Below, in pieces: positions 16,832 through 26,413 of a stretch of DNA of 64,000 bases. The position numbers and the translations under genes are program-made. Source of the stretch: Actinoplanes campanulatus (GTDB lineage: Bacteria > Actinomycetota > Actinomycetes > Mycobacteriales > Micromonosporaceae); contig NZ_BMPW01000011.1 of NCBI RefSeq assembly GCF_014647795.1, positions 1 to 64,000 on the forward strand, given 5' to 3'. The notes under the pieces are model-generated. The model did no database searches, had not been told where the DNA came from, and saw only the letters and a list, made by a program, of their open reading frames with translations. Within the stretch, counting starts at the first letter, position 1, and each line of letters starts with the position of its first letter.

Positions 16832-17788
16832 CTAATTCGGGACGAACTGCACCATGAAGTCGGTCGATTCCCCTTCGGCGGCGTCGTACGAGATCCGGTA
16901 GTAGAGATCCCCGCTTCCCCGAGCCGGCTGGAAGTCGAACCGCTTGGGCGGCCAGGAGCAGGGCACCCGAACGGTGTCGACGTTCTTGCCGGACTTCTTC
17001 AGGATCTCGACCACGAGCGTGCCGTGCCCGGTGCAGGCGGAGAGGATCTTGAAGTCGACGCCGACGTGGCTTGGCAGGTCGTCCTTGAAGCCCCCGCGGC
17101 CGGCGCTGGTGCTGCCGCCGGACCCGAACCCCTTGTCCGAGGTGAGTTTCAGCGCCGCCGTCGGGTTGGCCTTGTCGTCCCCCTTGATCAGCGGTGCGCC
17201 GGTGTCGCTGGTGACCCGGTAGGCGAACCCGGCGGAGCGAGGAGCGGCCGTGCTGTCCGCGATCTTGTAGTCGACGCCGATGACGCCGTTCATCTCGAAC
17301 TCGGTCTGCACCGGCGTCGGCGGTTCCGAGCAGGGCACCTTCAACCGGGCCAGCTCGACGGGCTCGGTTTGCAGGCTCTCGCTGCCCGGATTGCCCATCA
17401 CCAGAAGCGTGAACTCCCCGGTCCCGGCGCAGGCGGCACGCAGGGTCAGCACGCCGTGGTAGACGGTGCTCGACGCCGACCAGGTCGGTGTCAACTCGGT
17501 GGCCCCCTCGACGGCGGCCGGCGTCGCGGACGTGCCGAGCGCGACCTTCGCGGTCTGCTGCAACCGCACCGGGTCGGCGGGAAGCTCACGTTTCGCAGGG
17601 GGCGGCGGGCGCAGACCCACGATCACGCCGCCGACGAGGGCGAGCACCACGGCGGCGGCCACGGACACGACCTGTCGCCGGCGGCGGATCCGTACCGTGC
17701 GGCGGGCCGCCTCGGCGCCCGGCGGGCGGATCATCTGGACCGCCATCGGGCGGGTCCGCGCGAAGATCTCCTCGAGCTGGTCAGACAT
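16832..17788 (-). CDS. membrane-anchored partner protein of an ECF sigma factor (hypothetical)
   Basis: The 318-residue product has an N-terminal cytoplasmic stretch of about 38 residues ending in a run of Arg, one membrane helix at about residues 40-58, and an exported part with two similar halves, each with a C-T/A-G-x-G pattern and a later single Cys. The start overlaps the end of the sigma factor gene by 8 bp. Position and topology suggest an anti-sigma factor or sensor, but the cytoplasmic part shows no zinc-binding anti-sigma motif. The extracellular domain is not recognised. Confidence 0.6.
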   Translation of the reverse strand: MSDQLEEIFARTRPMAVQMIRPPGAEAARRTVRIRRRRQVVSVAAAVVLALVGGVIVGLRPPPPAKRELPADPVRLQQTAKVALGTSATPAAVEGATELTPTWSASSTVYHGVLTLRAACAGTGEFTLLVMGNPGSESLQTEPVELARLKVPCSEPPTPVQTEFEMNGVIGVDYKIADSTAAPRSAGFAYRVTSDTGAPLIKGDDKANPTAALKLTSDKGFGSGGSTSAGRGGFKDDLPSHVGVDFKILSACTGHGTLVVEILKKSGKNVDTVRVPCSWPPKRFDFQPARGSGDLYYRISYDAAEGESTDFMVQFVPN

Positions 17789-18326
17789 GGGTCACCCCCT
17801 CCGCATCGGCGCCGAGCAACACGGCGAGCGTGCCGCGCGCCCGGTGCAGCCAGGACTTGACCGTCCCCTGGGCCACACCCTCCCGCTCGGCGATCTCCGC
17901 GATCGTCAGGTCGCCCAGGTAGTGCAGCACCATGGCGCGCCGCTGGGCGGCCGGCAGTTCGGCCAGGGCGGCGACCAGCGCCACCCACTCACCGGTCGGC
18001 CCGGGCAGCTGCGGCTCGTCGGTGCGCTGCTTACGCAGGAAGTTCAGGGCGGTACGGGCCCGGCGCCACCGGCTCACCGCCAGGTTCCAGGCGGTACGGC
18101 GGACCCAGGCGGCCGGATCGTCGTACCGGGAGATCGAGGACCACCGGGGCAGGGCCCGGCAGAACGCCTCCTGTACGACGTCCTGGGCCTCCTGGCGGTC
18201 ACCGAAGTACGCGTACAGCTGCACGGTCAGCCGTGTGTAGTGCGCGGCGTAGACCTCATCGAACGTCGGTGGATCGTGGTGCACGGCGGCCGGCGTCTCC
18301 GATCGTTGGTCGGCGATGGCTGTCAC
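17781..18326 (-). CDS. ECF RNA polymerase sigma factor, SigE family
   Basis: The 181-residue product has sigma region 2 at about residues 25-85 (FDEVYAAHYTRL, then DRQEAQDVVQEAFCRAL, then AWVRRTAWNLA). Region 4 is at about residues 110-165, with a helix-turn-helix in LTIAEIAEREGVAQGTVKSWLHRARG. It is of the small ECF group that actinomycete annotators call SigE family. A GTG start at 18326 is used. The membrane protein gene behind it overlaps by 8 bp, so the two form a signalling pair. Targets are unknown. Confidence 0.9.
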   Translation of the reverse strand: MTAIADQRSETPAAVHHDPPTFDEVYAAHYTRLTVQLYAYFGDRQEAQDVVQEAFCRALPRWSSISRYDDPAAWVRRTAWNLAVSRWRRARTALNFLRKQRTDEPQLPGPTGEWVALVAALAELPAAQRRAMVLHYLGDLTIAEIAEREGVAQGTVKSWLHRARGTLAVLLGADAEGVTHV

Positions 18327-18377
18327 GGCGACTACACGCGCGTGCCCGGCGGAAGGTTGCGGAAGCCGCCCGGATCA

Positions 18378-18383
18378 TAGGAT
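18378..18383 (+). promoter_or_regulatory. -10 hexamer TAGGAT for nuoC
   Basis: TAGGAT ends 7 nt before the ATG of nuoC and marks the start of the nuoC-H-N operon as a leaderless transcript. Confidence 0.5.
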
Positions 18384-18390
18384 GAGCGGC

Positions 18391-19011
18391 ATGACGCCCG
18401 AAGAGGTCGGTGAGCGCCTGGTCGCCCTGCTGGCGACGGACGATCCGGAGACGGGCCCGGTGACGGCCGAGATCTCCGGCGGCGGCCCGGGCCACGCCCG
18501 TGCGGTGGTGGACGTGCCGGCCGCCCGCTGGTGGTTCGCGGCCGAGGTGGTCCGTGACCCGGGGGCGCTGGGCTGCGACTTCTTCGACTGGCTCTCGGCC
18601 GTGGACGAGGTGGACGGCGGCTTCTCGGTGCTGGCCCACCTGTGGTCCACCCGCCGCCGGCACGGGCTGCTGCTGCGCACCCGGGTGCCGCGGGAGCATC
18701 CGGAGGTGGAGTCCCTGGTGGACCTCTACCCGGGCGCCGAGTGGCACGAGCGGGAGACGTACGAGATGTTCGGCATCTCCTTCGCCCGGCATCCCGGCCT
18801 GCGCCCGCTGCTGCTGCCCCCGGAGTTCGAGGGGCATCCGCTGCGCAAGGACTTCGTGCTGGCCGCGCGGGTGGCCAAGCCGTGGCCGGGCGCCAAGGAG
18901 CCGGGCGAGTCGGAGGGCGGCACGGCCAAGCGCGCCCCGATGCGCCCACCCGGCGTCCCCGCACCGAACGAGTGGGGCCCGCAGAAGAGCGAGAAGGAGG
19001 AGCAGCCGTGA
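18391..19011 (+). CDS. nuoC: NADH-quinone oxidoreductase subunit C (second copy)
   Basis: NuoC is the 30-kDa subunit of the peripheral arm and packs against NuoD. The 206-residue product keeps the C-terminal signature ERETYEMFGISFARHPGLRP and the GHPLRKDF motif near residue 150, then has a charged, Pro-rich tail. It opens an operon of eight nuo genes with overlapping stops and starts. In usual complex I operons nuoD comes next; here nuoH follows directly with a TGATG overlap. Confidence 0.9.
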   Translation: MTPEEVGERLVALLATDDPETGPVTAEISGGGPGHARAVVDVPAARWWFAAEVVRDPGALGCDFFDWLSAVDEVDGGFSVLAHLWSTRRRHGLLLRTRVPREHPEVESLVDLYPGAEWHERETYEMFGISFARHPGLRPLLLPPEFEGHPLRKDFVLAARVAKPWPGAKEPGESEGGTAKRAPMRPPGVPAPNEWGPQKSEKEEQP

Positions 19012-19955
19012 TGGAGCTCCTCGTCCGGGTGGGCGCCGTGATGGCCGCCTTCCTGGTCCTGCCGCTGGTCATCGGCCAGGCCGAGCACAAGGTGATGGCC
19101 CACATGCAGGGACGGGTCGGCCCGATGTACGCCGGCGCCTTCCACGGCTGGGCACAGCTGGTCGCCGACGGGGTGAAGTTCGTCCAGAAGGAGGACATCA
19201 CTCCACGTGCGGCGGATCGGACCGTGTTCCGGCTGGCCCCGATCGTGGCGCTCTTCCCGTACCTCATCGTGATCTTGACCTTGCCGCTCGGCCCGGACCT
19301 GGTCGCGCAGAGCTTGGACATCGGGTTGTTCCTGGTCCTGGCCGTGCTCGGGATCGGCGTGGTGGCCGTGCTGATGTCCGCGTGGGCCTCGGCGAACAAG
19401 TACAGCCTGCTCGGCGGCGTCCGCGGCGCCGCCCAGCTGCTCGGCTACGAGCTGCCGCTGGTCCTGGCCGCGGCGAGCGTCGCGATGGCGGCCGGCACGC
19501 TGAGCCTGCCCGGCATCGTCGAGGCCTGGCGGCCCTGGTGGCTGATCTGGCAGGCGCCGGCCGCGCTGGTGTTCTTCATCGCCGGGCTGGCCGAGATCCG
19601 GCGCCCTCCCTTCGACATGCCGATCGCCGACTCCGAGCTGGTCTTCGGCTACATGACCGAGTACACCGGGCTGCGTTTCGCGTTCTTCCTGCTGGCCGAG
19701 TACGTCGGCATCGTGGTGATCGCCGGTCTCACCACGGTCCTGTTCCTGGGCGGCTGGCACGGGCCGTTCGCGGAGCAGTTGGGCTGGCTGTGGACGCTGC
19801 TGAAGGTCGCCGCCCTGTCCTTCGTGATCATCTGGTTCCGGGTCACCTACCCCCGTCTGCGCGAGGACCAGTTGCAGCGCCTCTGCTGGCTGATCCTGGT
19901 CCCGGTCTCGCTCGCCCAACTGGTTATCACGGTGGCCGTAAAGTCGCTCCTCTGA
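19011..19955 (+). CDS. nuoH: NADH-quinone oxidoreductase subunit H (second copy)
   Basis: NuoH is the membrane subunit that forms the quinone chamber with NuoB and NuoD. The 314-residue product has about eight helices, the [29 protein letters not shown] loop characteristic of the family at about residues 30-60, the acidic loop [21 protein letters not shown] near residue 190, and a normal length. The ATG overlaps the nuoC stop (TGATG) and has GGAGGAG upstream. It would normally contact NuoD, which is not encoded here. Confidence 0.92.
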   Translation: MELLVRVGAVMAAFLVLPLVIGQAEHKVMAHMQGRVGPMYAGAFHGWAQLVADGVKFVQKEDITPRAADRTVFRLAPIVALFPYLIVILTLPLGPDLVAQSLDIGLFLVLAVLGIGVVAVLMSAWASANKYSLLGGVRGAAQLLGYELPLVLAAASVAMAAGTLSLPGIVEAWRPWWLIWQAPAALVFFIAGLAEIRRPPFDMPIADSELVFGYMTEYTGLRFAFFLLAEYVGIVVIAGLTTVLFLGGWHGPFAEQLGWLWTLLKVAALSFVIIWFRVTYPRLREDQLQRLCWLILVPVSLAQLVITVAVKSLL

Positions 19956-20007
19956 AACGCCGGGGCAAGGTCGCGCCGAACAGGCCGAGCGGGCAGGATG
20001 TTCCCTT

Positions 20008-20613
20008 GTGAGTGAGAACGGCGACCGCAACGTGCCCGGCAAGGGTCTGCTCGACGGGCTCGCCGTAACGCTGAAGACCCTGACGCGGCGATCCGGCACC
20101 CAGCAGTACCCGGACGTGCAACCCGATCTGCCGCCGCGCTCTCGCGGCGTGATCGCGCTGTCCGAGGAGAACTGCACGGTCTGCATGCTCTGCGCCCGTG
20201 AGTGCCCCGACTGGTGCATCTACATCGATTCGCACAAGGAGGAGGTCGTCGTCCCGGGCGCCGCGCGCGCCCGCCAGCGCAACGTGCTGGACCGGTTCGA
20301 CATCGACTTCTCCCTCTGCATGTACTGCGGCATCTGCATCGAGGTCTGCCCGTTCGACGCGCTGCACTGGACGCCCGAGTTCGAGTACGCGGAGACCGAC
20401 GTCCTCTCCCTGCTGCACGACAAGACCCGGCTGGGGGAGTGGATGCGCACGGTGCCTCCGCCGCCGGCCCACGACGTGCTCGGCGAGCCGTCCAAGGAGG
20501 AGGCCACGGCGGCGCGCAAGGCCGCGGGCCCGGGCGCGGCCACTGCCGCCAAGACCGCAAGACCAGCGACGGTACGAGCTCCGCGCGCCGAAACCACGGA
20601 GGACGGGAAGTGA
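20008..20613 (+). CDS. nuoI: NADH-quinone oxidoreductase subunit I (second copy)
   Basis: NuoI carries clusters N6a and N6b, which lead electrons to N2 in NuoB. The 201-residue product has two ferredoxin motifs, [12 protein letters not shown] near residue 55 and [12 protein letters not shown] near residue 107, each with the CxxCxxCxxxCP spacing. An Ala-rich C-terminal extension of about 40 residues follows. GTG start, 52 bp after nuoH. This shows the reduced complex keeps the three clusters nearest quinone while the NADH and long-wire modules are absent. Confidence 0.93.
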   Translation: MSENGDRNVPGKGLLDGLAVTLKTLTRRSGTQQYPDVQPDLPPRSRGVIALSEENCTVCMLCARECPDWCIYIDSHKEEVVVPGAARARQRNVLDRFDIDFSLCMYCGICIEVCPFDALHWTPEFEYAETDVLSLLHDKTRLGEWMRTVPPPPAHDVLGEPSKEEATAARKAAGPGAATAAKTARPATVRAPRAETTEDGK

Positions 20614-21125
20614 CCGTCGCCGACGTGCTGCTGCTGGCCCTCGGCACGGTCGCTGTCGGCTCGGGCGCGCTCGTCGTCACCAGCGCCCACCTGGTCCGCT
20701 CCGGCCTCTACCTGGTGGTGAGCCTGGGCGCGATCGCCGGCCTCTACCTGGTCCTCGGCGCCGAACTGGTGGCCTGGGTGCAGGTCCTGGTCTATGTCGG
20801 CGCGGTCGTGGTGCTGCTGCTGTTCGCGGTGATGCTGACCCGCGCCCCGATCGGCCCGTCCGCCGACCTGGACCGGCCCGCCCTCCCGGCCGTCCTGATC
20901 GGCGGTGGCCTCGGCGCCGGGCTGGCGGTGCTGTTCGCCGACGCGTTCCGCTGGGTCCGCTACCCGGAGGCGGATCCGGGCACCGCCGAACGGGTCGGCG
21001 AGCAGATCTTCGGCGCCTGGGTGCTGCCCTTCGAGGTGATCTCGATCCTGCTGCTGTCCGCCCTGGTCGGCGCGATCGTCCTGTCCCGGCCGGACGTCGG
21101 CGCCCGACCCACCCCGGAGGCCTGA
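20610..21125 (+). CDS. nuoJ: NADH-quinone oxidoreductase subunit J (second copy)
   Basis: NuoJ is a small membrane subunit between NuoH and NuoK. The 171-residue product has about five helices and the family motif [23 protein letters not shown] in helix 3. The GTG overlaps the nuoI stop by 4 bp (GTGA). Confidence 0.9.
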   Translation: MTVADVLLLALGTVAVGSGALVVTSAHLVRSGLYLVVSLGAIAGLYLVLGAELVAWVQVLVYVGAVVVLLLFAVMLTRAPIGPSADLDRPALPAVLIGGGLGAGLAVLFADAFRWVRYPEADPGTAERVGEQIFGAWVLPFEVISILLLSALVGAIVLSRPDVGARPTPEA

Positions 21126-21496
21126 TGCACGTCGTCATCCCGTACGTGGTGGCCGCCCTGCTGTTCGGCCTGGGCGTCTACGGCGTGCTCCGCAGACGCA
21201 ACGCGATCCTGGTGCTGATGGCCGTCGAGTTGATGCTCAACGCGGTCAACCTGATCCTGGTCACCGCGGACGTCTCGCTGCGCTCCGCGCTCACCGGTGT
21301 GGCGGTCGAGTCGTGGGCCCGCCCGGGCGCGGCCGTGCCCGGCACCGGCGGGGTCCTGGCACTCTTCGTGATCGTGCTGGCCGCCGCCGAGGTGGGCGTC
21401 GGGCTGGCGATCGTCCTCCAGTTCTACCGGATGCGTAAGGCGGTCGTGGTCGACGACGTGCGGCTGGACGGCGACGAGGAGCGGGTGGCCGGGTGA
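21125..21496 (+). CDS. nuoK: NADH-quinone oxidoreductase subunit K (second copy)
   Basis: NuoK is an antiporter-like proton channel subunit. The 123-residue product has three helices, with the conserved Glu in MAVELMLNAVNL (helix 2) and the second Glu in AAAEVGVGLAIV (helix 3). It is about 20 residues longer than usual because of a loop between helices 2 and 3 and a C-terminal acidic tail. The ATG overlaps the nuoJ stop. Confidence 0.92.
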   Translation: MHVVIPYVVAALLFGLGVYGVLRRRNAILVLMAVELMLNAVNLILVTADVSLRSALTGVAVESWARPGAAVPGTGGVLALFVIVLAAAEVGVGLAIVLQFYRMRKAVVVDDVRLDGDEERVAG

Positions 21497-23406
21497 GCAT
21501 CGACGTTGCCGGGCCGCTGCTTCCCCTCGTACCCCTGCTCGTGGGTTTGATCGGTCTTGTCCTGCCGCCGGGCGACGGTGGCCGGGCCCGCCGGCGTCTC
21601 GCCGCCGGACTCGGTGTGGCCGGCGCCGCGGTGGCCCTCCTCCTCGCGGTCCGGCTGGTCCTCGACCCGGCGGACGACCCCCAGAACAGCGGCCTCACCC
21701 TGGCGAACTTCGGCTACCTGGAGGTGCGGTTCGGCACGTTCGTCGATGCCGCGGCCGGCTACGTGGCACTCGCCGTCACGGTGGTCGCCCTGTTCGTCCA
21801 GATCTACTCGATCGCCTACCTGCACGACGACCGCCGGTACGCGCCCTACGCCGCACAGGTCAGCCTCTTCACCGGCGCGATGCTGCTGGTCGTCACGAGC
21901 AGCGACCTGATCCTCATGCTGCTCGGCTGGGAGGTGATGGGCGCCTGCTCCTACCTGCTGATCGGCCACGACCGGCGGCTGCCCGAGGCGCCGGCCGCCG
22001 CGGTGAAGGCCTTCCTGGTCACCCGGGTCGGTGACGTCGGCTTCCTGCTCGGCATCGCCGTCCTGATCGCCGACGCCGACAGCACCTACCTCGGCGACGT
22101 GCTCACCCACGACTATTCGGCCGGCACCCTGACCGCCGCCCTGCTGCTGATCCTGGCCGGGGTGGCCGGCAAGAGCGCCCAGTTCCCGCTGCACACCTGG
22201 CTTCCGGACGCGATGGCCGGCCCCACCCCGATCTCCGCGCTGATCCACGCCGCCACCATGGTCGCGGCCGGTGTCTACGTGGTGGCCCGGCTCTACCCGC
22301 TCTACCGGCAGTCCCCGGCCGCACTGGCCACCCTCGCCGTGATGGCCGCGATCACCATCCTCATCGGCGCGCTCTCGGCTATGGCCCAGGACGACCTGAA
22401 ACGGGTGCTGGCCTGGTCGACCGTGTCGCAGATCGGGTACATGACCGGTGCCCTGGCCGTCGGCTCGCCCGCCGCCGCCCTGTTCCACCTGCTCACCCAC
22501 GCCGCGTTCAAGGCGCTGCTGTTCCTCGCGGCGGGCGCGGTGATCCACGCGGTCGGCACCAACCTGATGTCCCGGATGGGCGGCCTGCGCACCCACATGC
22601 CGGTCACCTTCTGGTCGTTCGTGATCGGCCTGGGCGCGCTCGCCGGCGTGCCGCCGCTCTCCGGCTTCTGGTCGAAGGAGAACGTGCTGACCGCCGCCGC
22701 CCACGCCACCGAGGGCGGCGAGACGGCGCCCGCCTGGGCCGCGTGGGTGGTCTGGCTGGCCGCGCTCCTCTCGGTCGGGATCACCGCGTGGTACGCGACC
22801 CGCCTCCTGCTGCGCACGTTCTTCGGCGTCTCCCGGGCGTACGGTCCGGACGGCCCGGACTGGGAGGTCGGCTTCGATGACGGCAGCTACCGGACCCCGG
22901 CCGTCCCGCACGATCCGCCCGCACTGATGCGCTGGCCGCTGATCCTGCTCGGGATCCCGGCCGCGCTGCTCGGGCTGGCCGCCTTCGCCCCCGGCTTCCG
23001 GACAGCCCTGGAACTGGAGGATCCGCACCTCGGCGTGGCGGTGGCCCTGCCGATGCTGCTGCTCGTGGCCGGCGCCGGGACCGCGTGGTGGCTCTGGCGG
23101 GCGGCGCCCGGCGCCGACCCGGCTCTCGTCCTCGGCCGTGCCGAGCCGTTCCTGGCCGCCGGGTTCCGCCTCGACGAGGTCCAGGACCGCTTCGTGGTCC
23201 GCCCGGTCAAGGCGGTCGCCCGCGTGGTCACCGCGTTCGACACGAACGACGTGGACGCCGTCGTCATGGCCACCGGCACCGGCACCCGGAGCGCCGGTGA
23301 ACTGCTGAAACAGGCACACCGGCGACCGCTGCCGGCCGCCGCGGTCGCGGTCTGCGCCGCCGCCCTGGTGCTGGGGGCCGTCGCCTGGTGGGGGGCCGTG
23401 GCATGA
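21493..23406 (+). CDS. nuoL: NADH-quinone oxidoreductase subunit L (second copy)
   Basis: NuoL is the distal Mrp-antiporter-like proton pump with a long lateral helix. The 637-residue product keeps the key Glu in LLGWEVMGACSYLL (about residue 147), the broken-helix Lys in AGKSAQFPLHTWLPDAM (about 225), and a TPISALIHAATMV segment. The C-terminal region after about 500 should form the lateral helix and the last membrane segment. GTG start overlapping the nuoK stop by 4 bp. All channel residues needed for pumping appear present. Confidence 0.94.
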   Translation: MSIDVAGPLLPLVPLLVGLIGLVLPPGDGGRARRRLAAGLGVAGAAVALLLAVRLVLDPADDPQNSGLTLANFGYLEVRFGTFVDAAAGYVALAVTVVALFVQIYSIAYLHDDRRYAPYAAQVSLFTGAMLLVVTSSDLILMLLGWEVMGACSYLLIGHDRRLPEAPAAAVKAFLVTRVGDVGFLLGIAVLIADADSTYLGDVLTHDYSAGTLTAALLLILAGVAGKSAQFPLHTWLPDAMAGPTPISALIHAATMVAAGVYVVARLYPLYRQSPAALATLAVMAAITILIGALSAMAQDDLKRVLAWSTVSQIGYMTGALAVGSPAAALFHLLTHAAFKALLFLAAGAVIHAVGTNLMSRMGGLRTHMPVTFWSFVIGLGALAGVPPLSGFWSKENVLTAAAHATEGGETAPAWAAWVVWLAALLSVGITAWYATRLLLRTFFGVSRAYGPDGPDWEVGFDDGSYRTPAVPHDPPALMRWPLILLGIPAALLGLAAFAPGFRTALELEDPHLGVAVALPMLLLVAGAGTAWWLWRAAPGADPALVLGRAEPFLAAGFRLDEVQDRFVVRPVKAVARVVTAFDTNDVDAVVMATGTGTRSAGELLKQAHRRPLPAAAVAVCAAALVLGAVAWWGAVA

Positions 23407-24902
23407 ACAACCTGCTGATCGCGCTGCTCGTGGTGCCCGCGCTGGGGGCCGTCGTCGTCGCTCTGCTGCCGGACCGGCGGGCCCGGCTCGTCTCCACCGG
23501 CTTCGCCGCCGTCACGTTCGTGCTCTCGGTGCTGCCGATCCTGGTCCGCCCGAACGAGTACACCTGGTTCGCCTACCAGCCCGGCGACGGCCCGCCGATG
23601 GTGCCGTGGGCCGAGATCGACCTGCCCTGGGTGCCGGCCCTCGGGCTGGAGTTCCACCTCGGCGTGGACGGGATCTCGTACCCCCTGATCGTCCTGACCG
23701 GGTTGCTCACCCTGCTCTGCTGCGCGTACAACCGGAAGGGCCGCGCCCTGGCCGCGCTCCTGCTGGTTCTGGAGGTCGGCGTCCTCGGCACCTTCCTGGC
23801 CCTGGACCTGATCCTGTTCTTCCTGTTCTTCGAGGTCGTCCTCCTGCCGATGTACGCGGTGATCGCCGGCTGGGGCGGACCGAACCGCCGGGCGGCGGCC
23901 CGCAAGTTCGTCCTCTACACGCTGGCCGGCTCGGTCCTGCTGCTGCTCGGCGTGCTGCTCGTGGTGACGTCGGCCGGCACCGGCGACCTGGTCACCCTGA
24001 CCGGCGCTGCCGAGACCGGCGCCGCCGAGCTCAGCCCGGAGACCCAGCGCGTGGCCTTCGTCCTGCTGGCTCTCGCGTTCGCGGTGAAGGCCCCGCTCTG
24101 GCCGCTGCACACCTGGCTGCCCGACGCGCACACCGAGGCCCCGACGGTCGGGTCGGTGCTCCTGGCCGGCGTGCTGCTCAAGATGGGCACGTACGGGATG
24201 ATCCGGGTCGGCGTCGGCGCGGCCCCGGAGGGCGCCGCCTGGGCCTCGCCGGCCCTCGGCGTCCTGGCCGTGGTCGCGATCGTCGCCGGCGCGCTGATCT
24301 GCCTGCGCCAGACCGAGCTGAAACGCCTGATCGCCTACTCCAGCGTCGGCCACATGGGCTTCGTGCTGCTCGGCATCGCCACCATGTCGATCACCGGCGT
24401 CCAGGCCGCCCTGGTCGGCAACGTCGCCCACGGCCTGATCACCGGCCTGCTGTTCTTCCTCGCCGGGACGATCAAGGACCGTACCGGGACGGGCTCCCTC
24501 GACCTGATCGGCGGCCTCCGGGAGACCGCCCCGCGCCTGGCCGGGCTGCTCGGCTTCGCCGCCATCGCCTCGCTCGGCCTGCCCGGTCTGGCCGGGTTCT
24601 GGGGCGAGGCGTTCGCGGTGATCGCCGCGGTCAAGCGCGGCGGCCCGTTCTGGCTCACCCTGGCGGCCGTCGCCGCGGTCGGCGGGGCCCTTACCGCCGC
24701 CTACTTCCTGCGCCTGCTGCGCCGGGTGACGCACGGCCCGGCCACCCCGGCGGTGGCCGCGTCGAGCCCGGCCGTCACCCGGATCGAGTGGCTGGCCTGG
24801 ACCCCGCTGATCCTGCTGACGCTGGCCGTCGGCGTGGTCCCGGCCCTGGTCCTCAACGACACCGTCGTGCCGCTCGCCAACCTGCTGGGAGTGAAGCTGT
24901 GA
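23403..24902 (+). CDS. nuoM: NADH-quinone oxidoreductase subunit M (second copy)
   Basis: NuoM is the middle antiporter-like subunit. The 499-residue product has about 14 helices, with the conserved Glu in FLFFEVVLLPMY (about residue 143) and Lys in FAVKAPLWPLHTWLPDAHTEAP (about 227). The ATG overlaps the nuoL stop (ATGA); a frame starting five codons earlier is less likely. Confidence 0.94.
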   Translation: MNNLLIALLVVPALGAVVVALLPDRRARLVSTGFAAVTFVLSVLPILVRPNEYTWFAYQPGDGPPMVPWAEIDLPWVPALGLEFHLGVDGISYPLIVLTGLLTLLCCAYNRKGRALAALLLVLEVGVLGTFLALDLILFFLFFEVVLLPMYAVIAGWGGPNRRAAARKFVLYTLAGSVLLLLGVLLVVTSAGTGDLVTLTGAAETGAAELSPETQRVAFVLLALAFAVKAPLWPLHTWLPDAHTEAPTVGSVLLAGVLLKMGTYGMIRVGVGAAPEGAAWASPALGVLAVVAIVAGALICLRQTELKRLIAYSSVGHMGFVLLGIATMSITGVQAALVGNVAHGLITGLLFFLAGTIKDRTGTGSLDLIGGLRETAPRLAGLLGFAAIASLGLPGLAGFWGEAFAVIAAVKRGGPFWLTLAAVAAVGGALTAAYFLRLLRRVTHGPATPAVAASSPAVTRIEWLAWTPLILLTLAVGVVPALVLNDTVVPLANLLGVKL

Positions 24903-26311
24903 CCAGCCAGGCCGTCGACCACGTCGCGCTGCTGCCGCTGTACGCCGCGGCCGGCACCGCGATCCTGGCCCTGCTCGCCGACCTGTTCGCCGGGAAGCGC
25001 GCGGTGACGATCACGGCCACCCTGCTCGGCGCCCTCGCCACCGGGGTGACCGCCCTGGCCGTGGGCCCGTGGGACGCCACCTTCTGCGTCCCGGGCGGCT
25101 GCTCCTGGGTGCCGTCCTGGCCGGCCGCGGCGACCGCCGCGCTGTTCGCCGGCCTGACCGCCGGGGTTCTCGCCCTCTCGGTTCCCGCGCTGCGCCTCGG
25201 CGCCGCCCCGGCCGGTGAGTTCTGCTTCCTGCTGGCCTGCTCGATGACCGGCGGCGTCACCGTCGCCTACGCGGGTGACCTGCTCACCCTGATCGTCGGT
25301 CTGGAGACCCTCACCCTCCCGCTGTACGTGCTGGTCGGCCTCCGCAGGTTCGCCCCCGGCGAGCGGACCACCACCGACGCGGCCTCCGCCTCGGTCACGT
25401 TCTTCCTGATCAGCGTCATCTCGACGGCGATCGTCCTGCTCGGCATCGCCCTCAACTACGCCGCCACCGGGGCCGTGCACCTGGGCATGCTGGGTCCCGC
25501 CCCGGCCCCGTTCGCCGCCCTGGCCGGGGTCGGCGCCGCGCTGCTGGTGATCGGCCTGGCCTTCAAGGTGGCCGCCGTGCCGCTACACGCCTGGGCGCCG
25601 GCCACCTACGACGGCGCCCCGGTGCCGATCGCCGCCTACCTGTCGACCGCCTCCAAGCTGGGTGGTGTGCTGGCCCTGGCCGCGGTCGCCGCCCGGCTGG
25701 ACACCAGCGCCGTGGTCGCGGTCCTGGCCGTGCTGACCATGACCGTCGGCAACCTGGTGGCGCTCCGCCAGACCCGCATGGTGCGGCTGCTCGCCTGGTC
25801 GTCGATGGCCCAGGCCGGCTACATCCTGGCCGCCCTGGCCCTCGGCGCCCCCGGTGTTCCGGCGGCCCTGGCGTACGCCGTGTTCTTCATGGTCCTGGAA
25901 CTGATCGCCTTCGGTGTGGTGGTGGCCCTGCGCCCAGTCGCGGCGGACGGCGGCACCCTCGACGACTTCCGTGGCGCGGCCCGCAGGCACCCGTGGCCGG
26001 GTGCGGCTCTCGTCCTGGCGCTGGCCGGTCTCGCCGGTCTCCCGCCGGGTCTGGCCGGCCTGTTCGCCAAGGTGTCCGTGGTCGAGGCCCTGGTGGCCGA
26101 GGGCTGGATCTGGCTCGCCGCGGTGGTCGTGGTCAACGCGGTGATCGCCCTCGCCTACTACGTACGGGTCGGAGCCCTGCTCTACACCGGCCCCGCCGAG
26201 GACACCGGACGTCGCCCGGTGAGCCGCCCGGTGGCCGCCGTCCTGGTCGCCACCACGATCGTGGCCGTCGTTCTCGGCTTCGCCCCGCAGTTGCTTCTCG
26301 GCGCCCTCTGA
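24899..26311 (+). CDS. nuoN: NADH-quinone oxidoreductase subunit N (second copy)
   Basis: NuoN is the proximal antiporter-like subunit. The 470-residue product has about 14 helices, the conserved Glu in VGLETLTLPLYVL (about residue 134) and Lys in LAFKVAAVPLHAWAPATYDG (about 222). The GTG overlaps the nuoM stop by 4 bp. It closes the operon. Confidence 0.93.
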   Translation: MTSQAVDHVALLPLYAAAGTAILALLADLFAGKRAVTITATLLGALATGVTALAVGPWDATFCVPGGCSWVPSWPAAATAALFAGLTAGVLALSVPALRLGAAPAGEFCFLLACSMTGGVTVAYAGDLLTLIVGLETLTLPLYVLVGLRRFAPGERTTTDAASASVTFFLISVISTAIVLLGIALNYAATGAVHLGMLGPAPAPFAALAGVGAALLVIGLAFKVAAVPLHAWAPATYDGAPVPIAAYLSTASKLGGVLALAAVAARLDTSAVVAVLAVLTMTVGNLVALRQTRMVRLLAWSSMAQAGYILAALALGAPGVPAALAYAVFFMVLELIAFGVVVALRPVAADGGTLDDFRGAARRHPWPGAALVLALAGLAGLPPGLAGLFAKVSVVEALVAEGWIWLAAVVVVNAVIALAYYVRVGALLYTGPAEDTGRRPVSRPVAAVLVATTIVAVVLGFAPQLLLGAL

Positions 26312-26413
26312 GAACCGGGTTCAGCGAACTCACAGCGCGTACACGGATGAACACGCTGGTCGACGCTGTTCCCTGGAGTGCGGGCCACCAGCCCGCAAGC
26401 CGAAGGAGGAACG

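Noticed and set aside
20008-20613. Treating the nuo set as the ordinary complex I operon
   Set aside because: Absence of nuoA, nuoD, nuoE, nuoF and nuoG and the separation of nuoB do not fit a complete operon.
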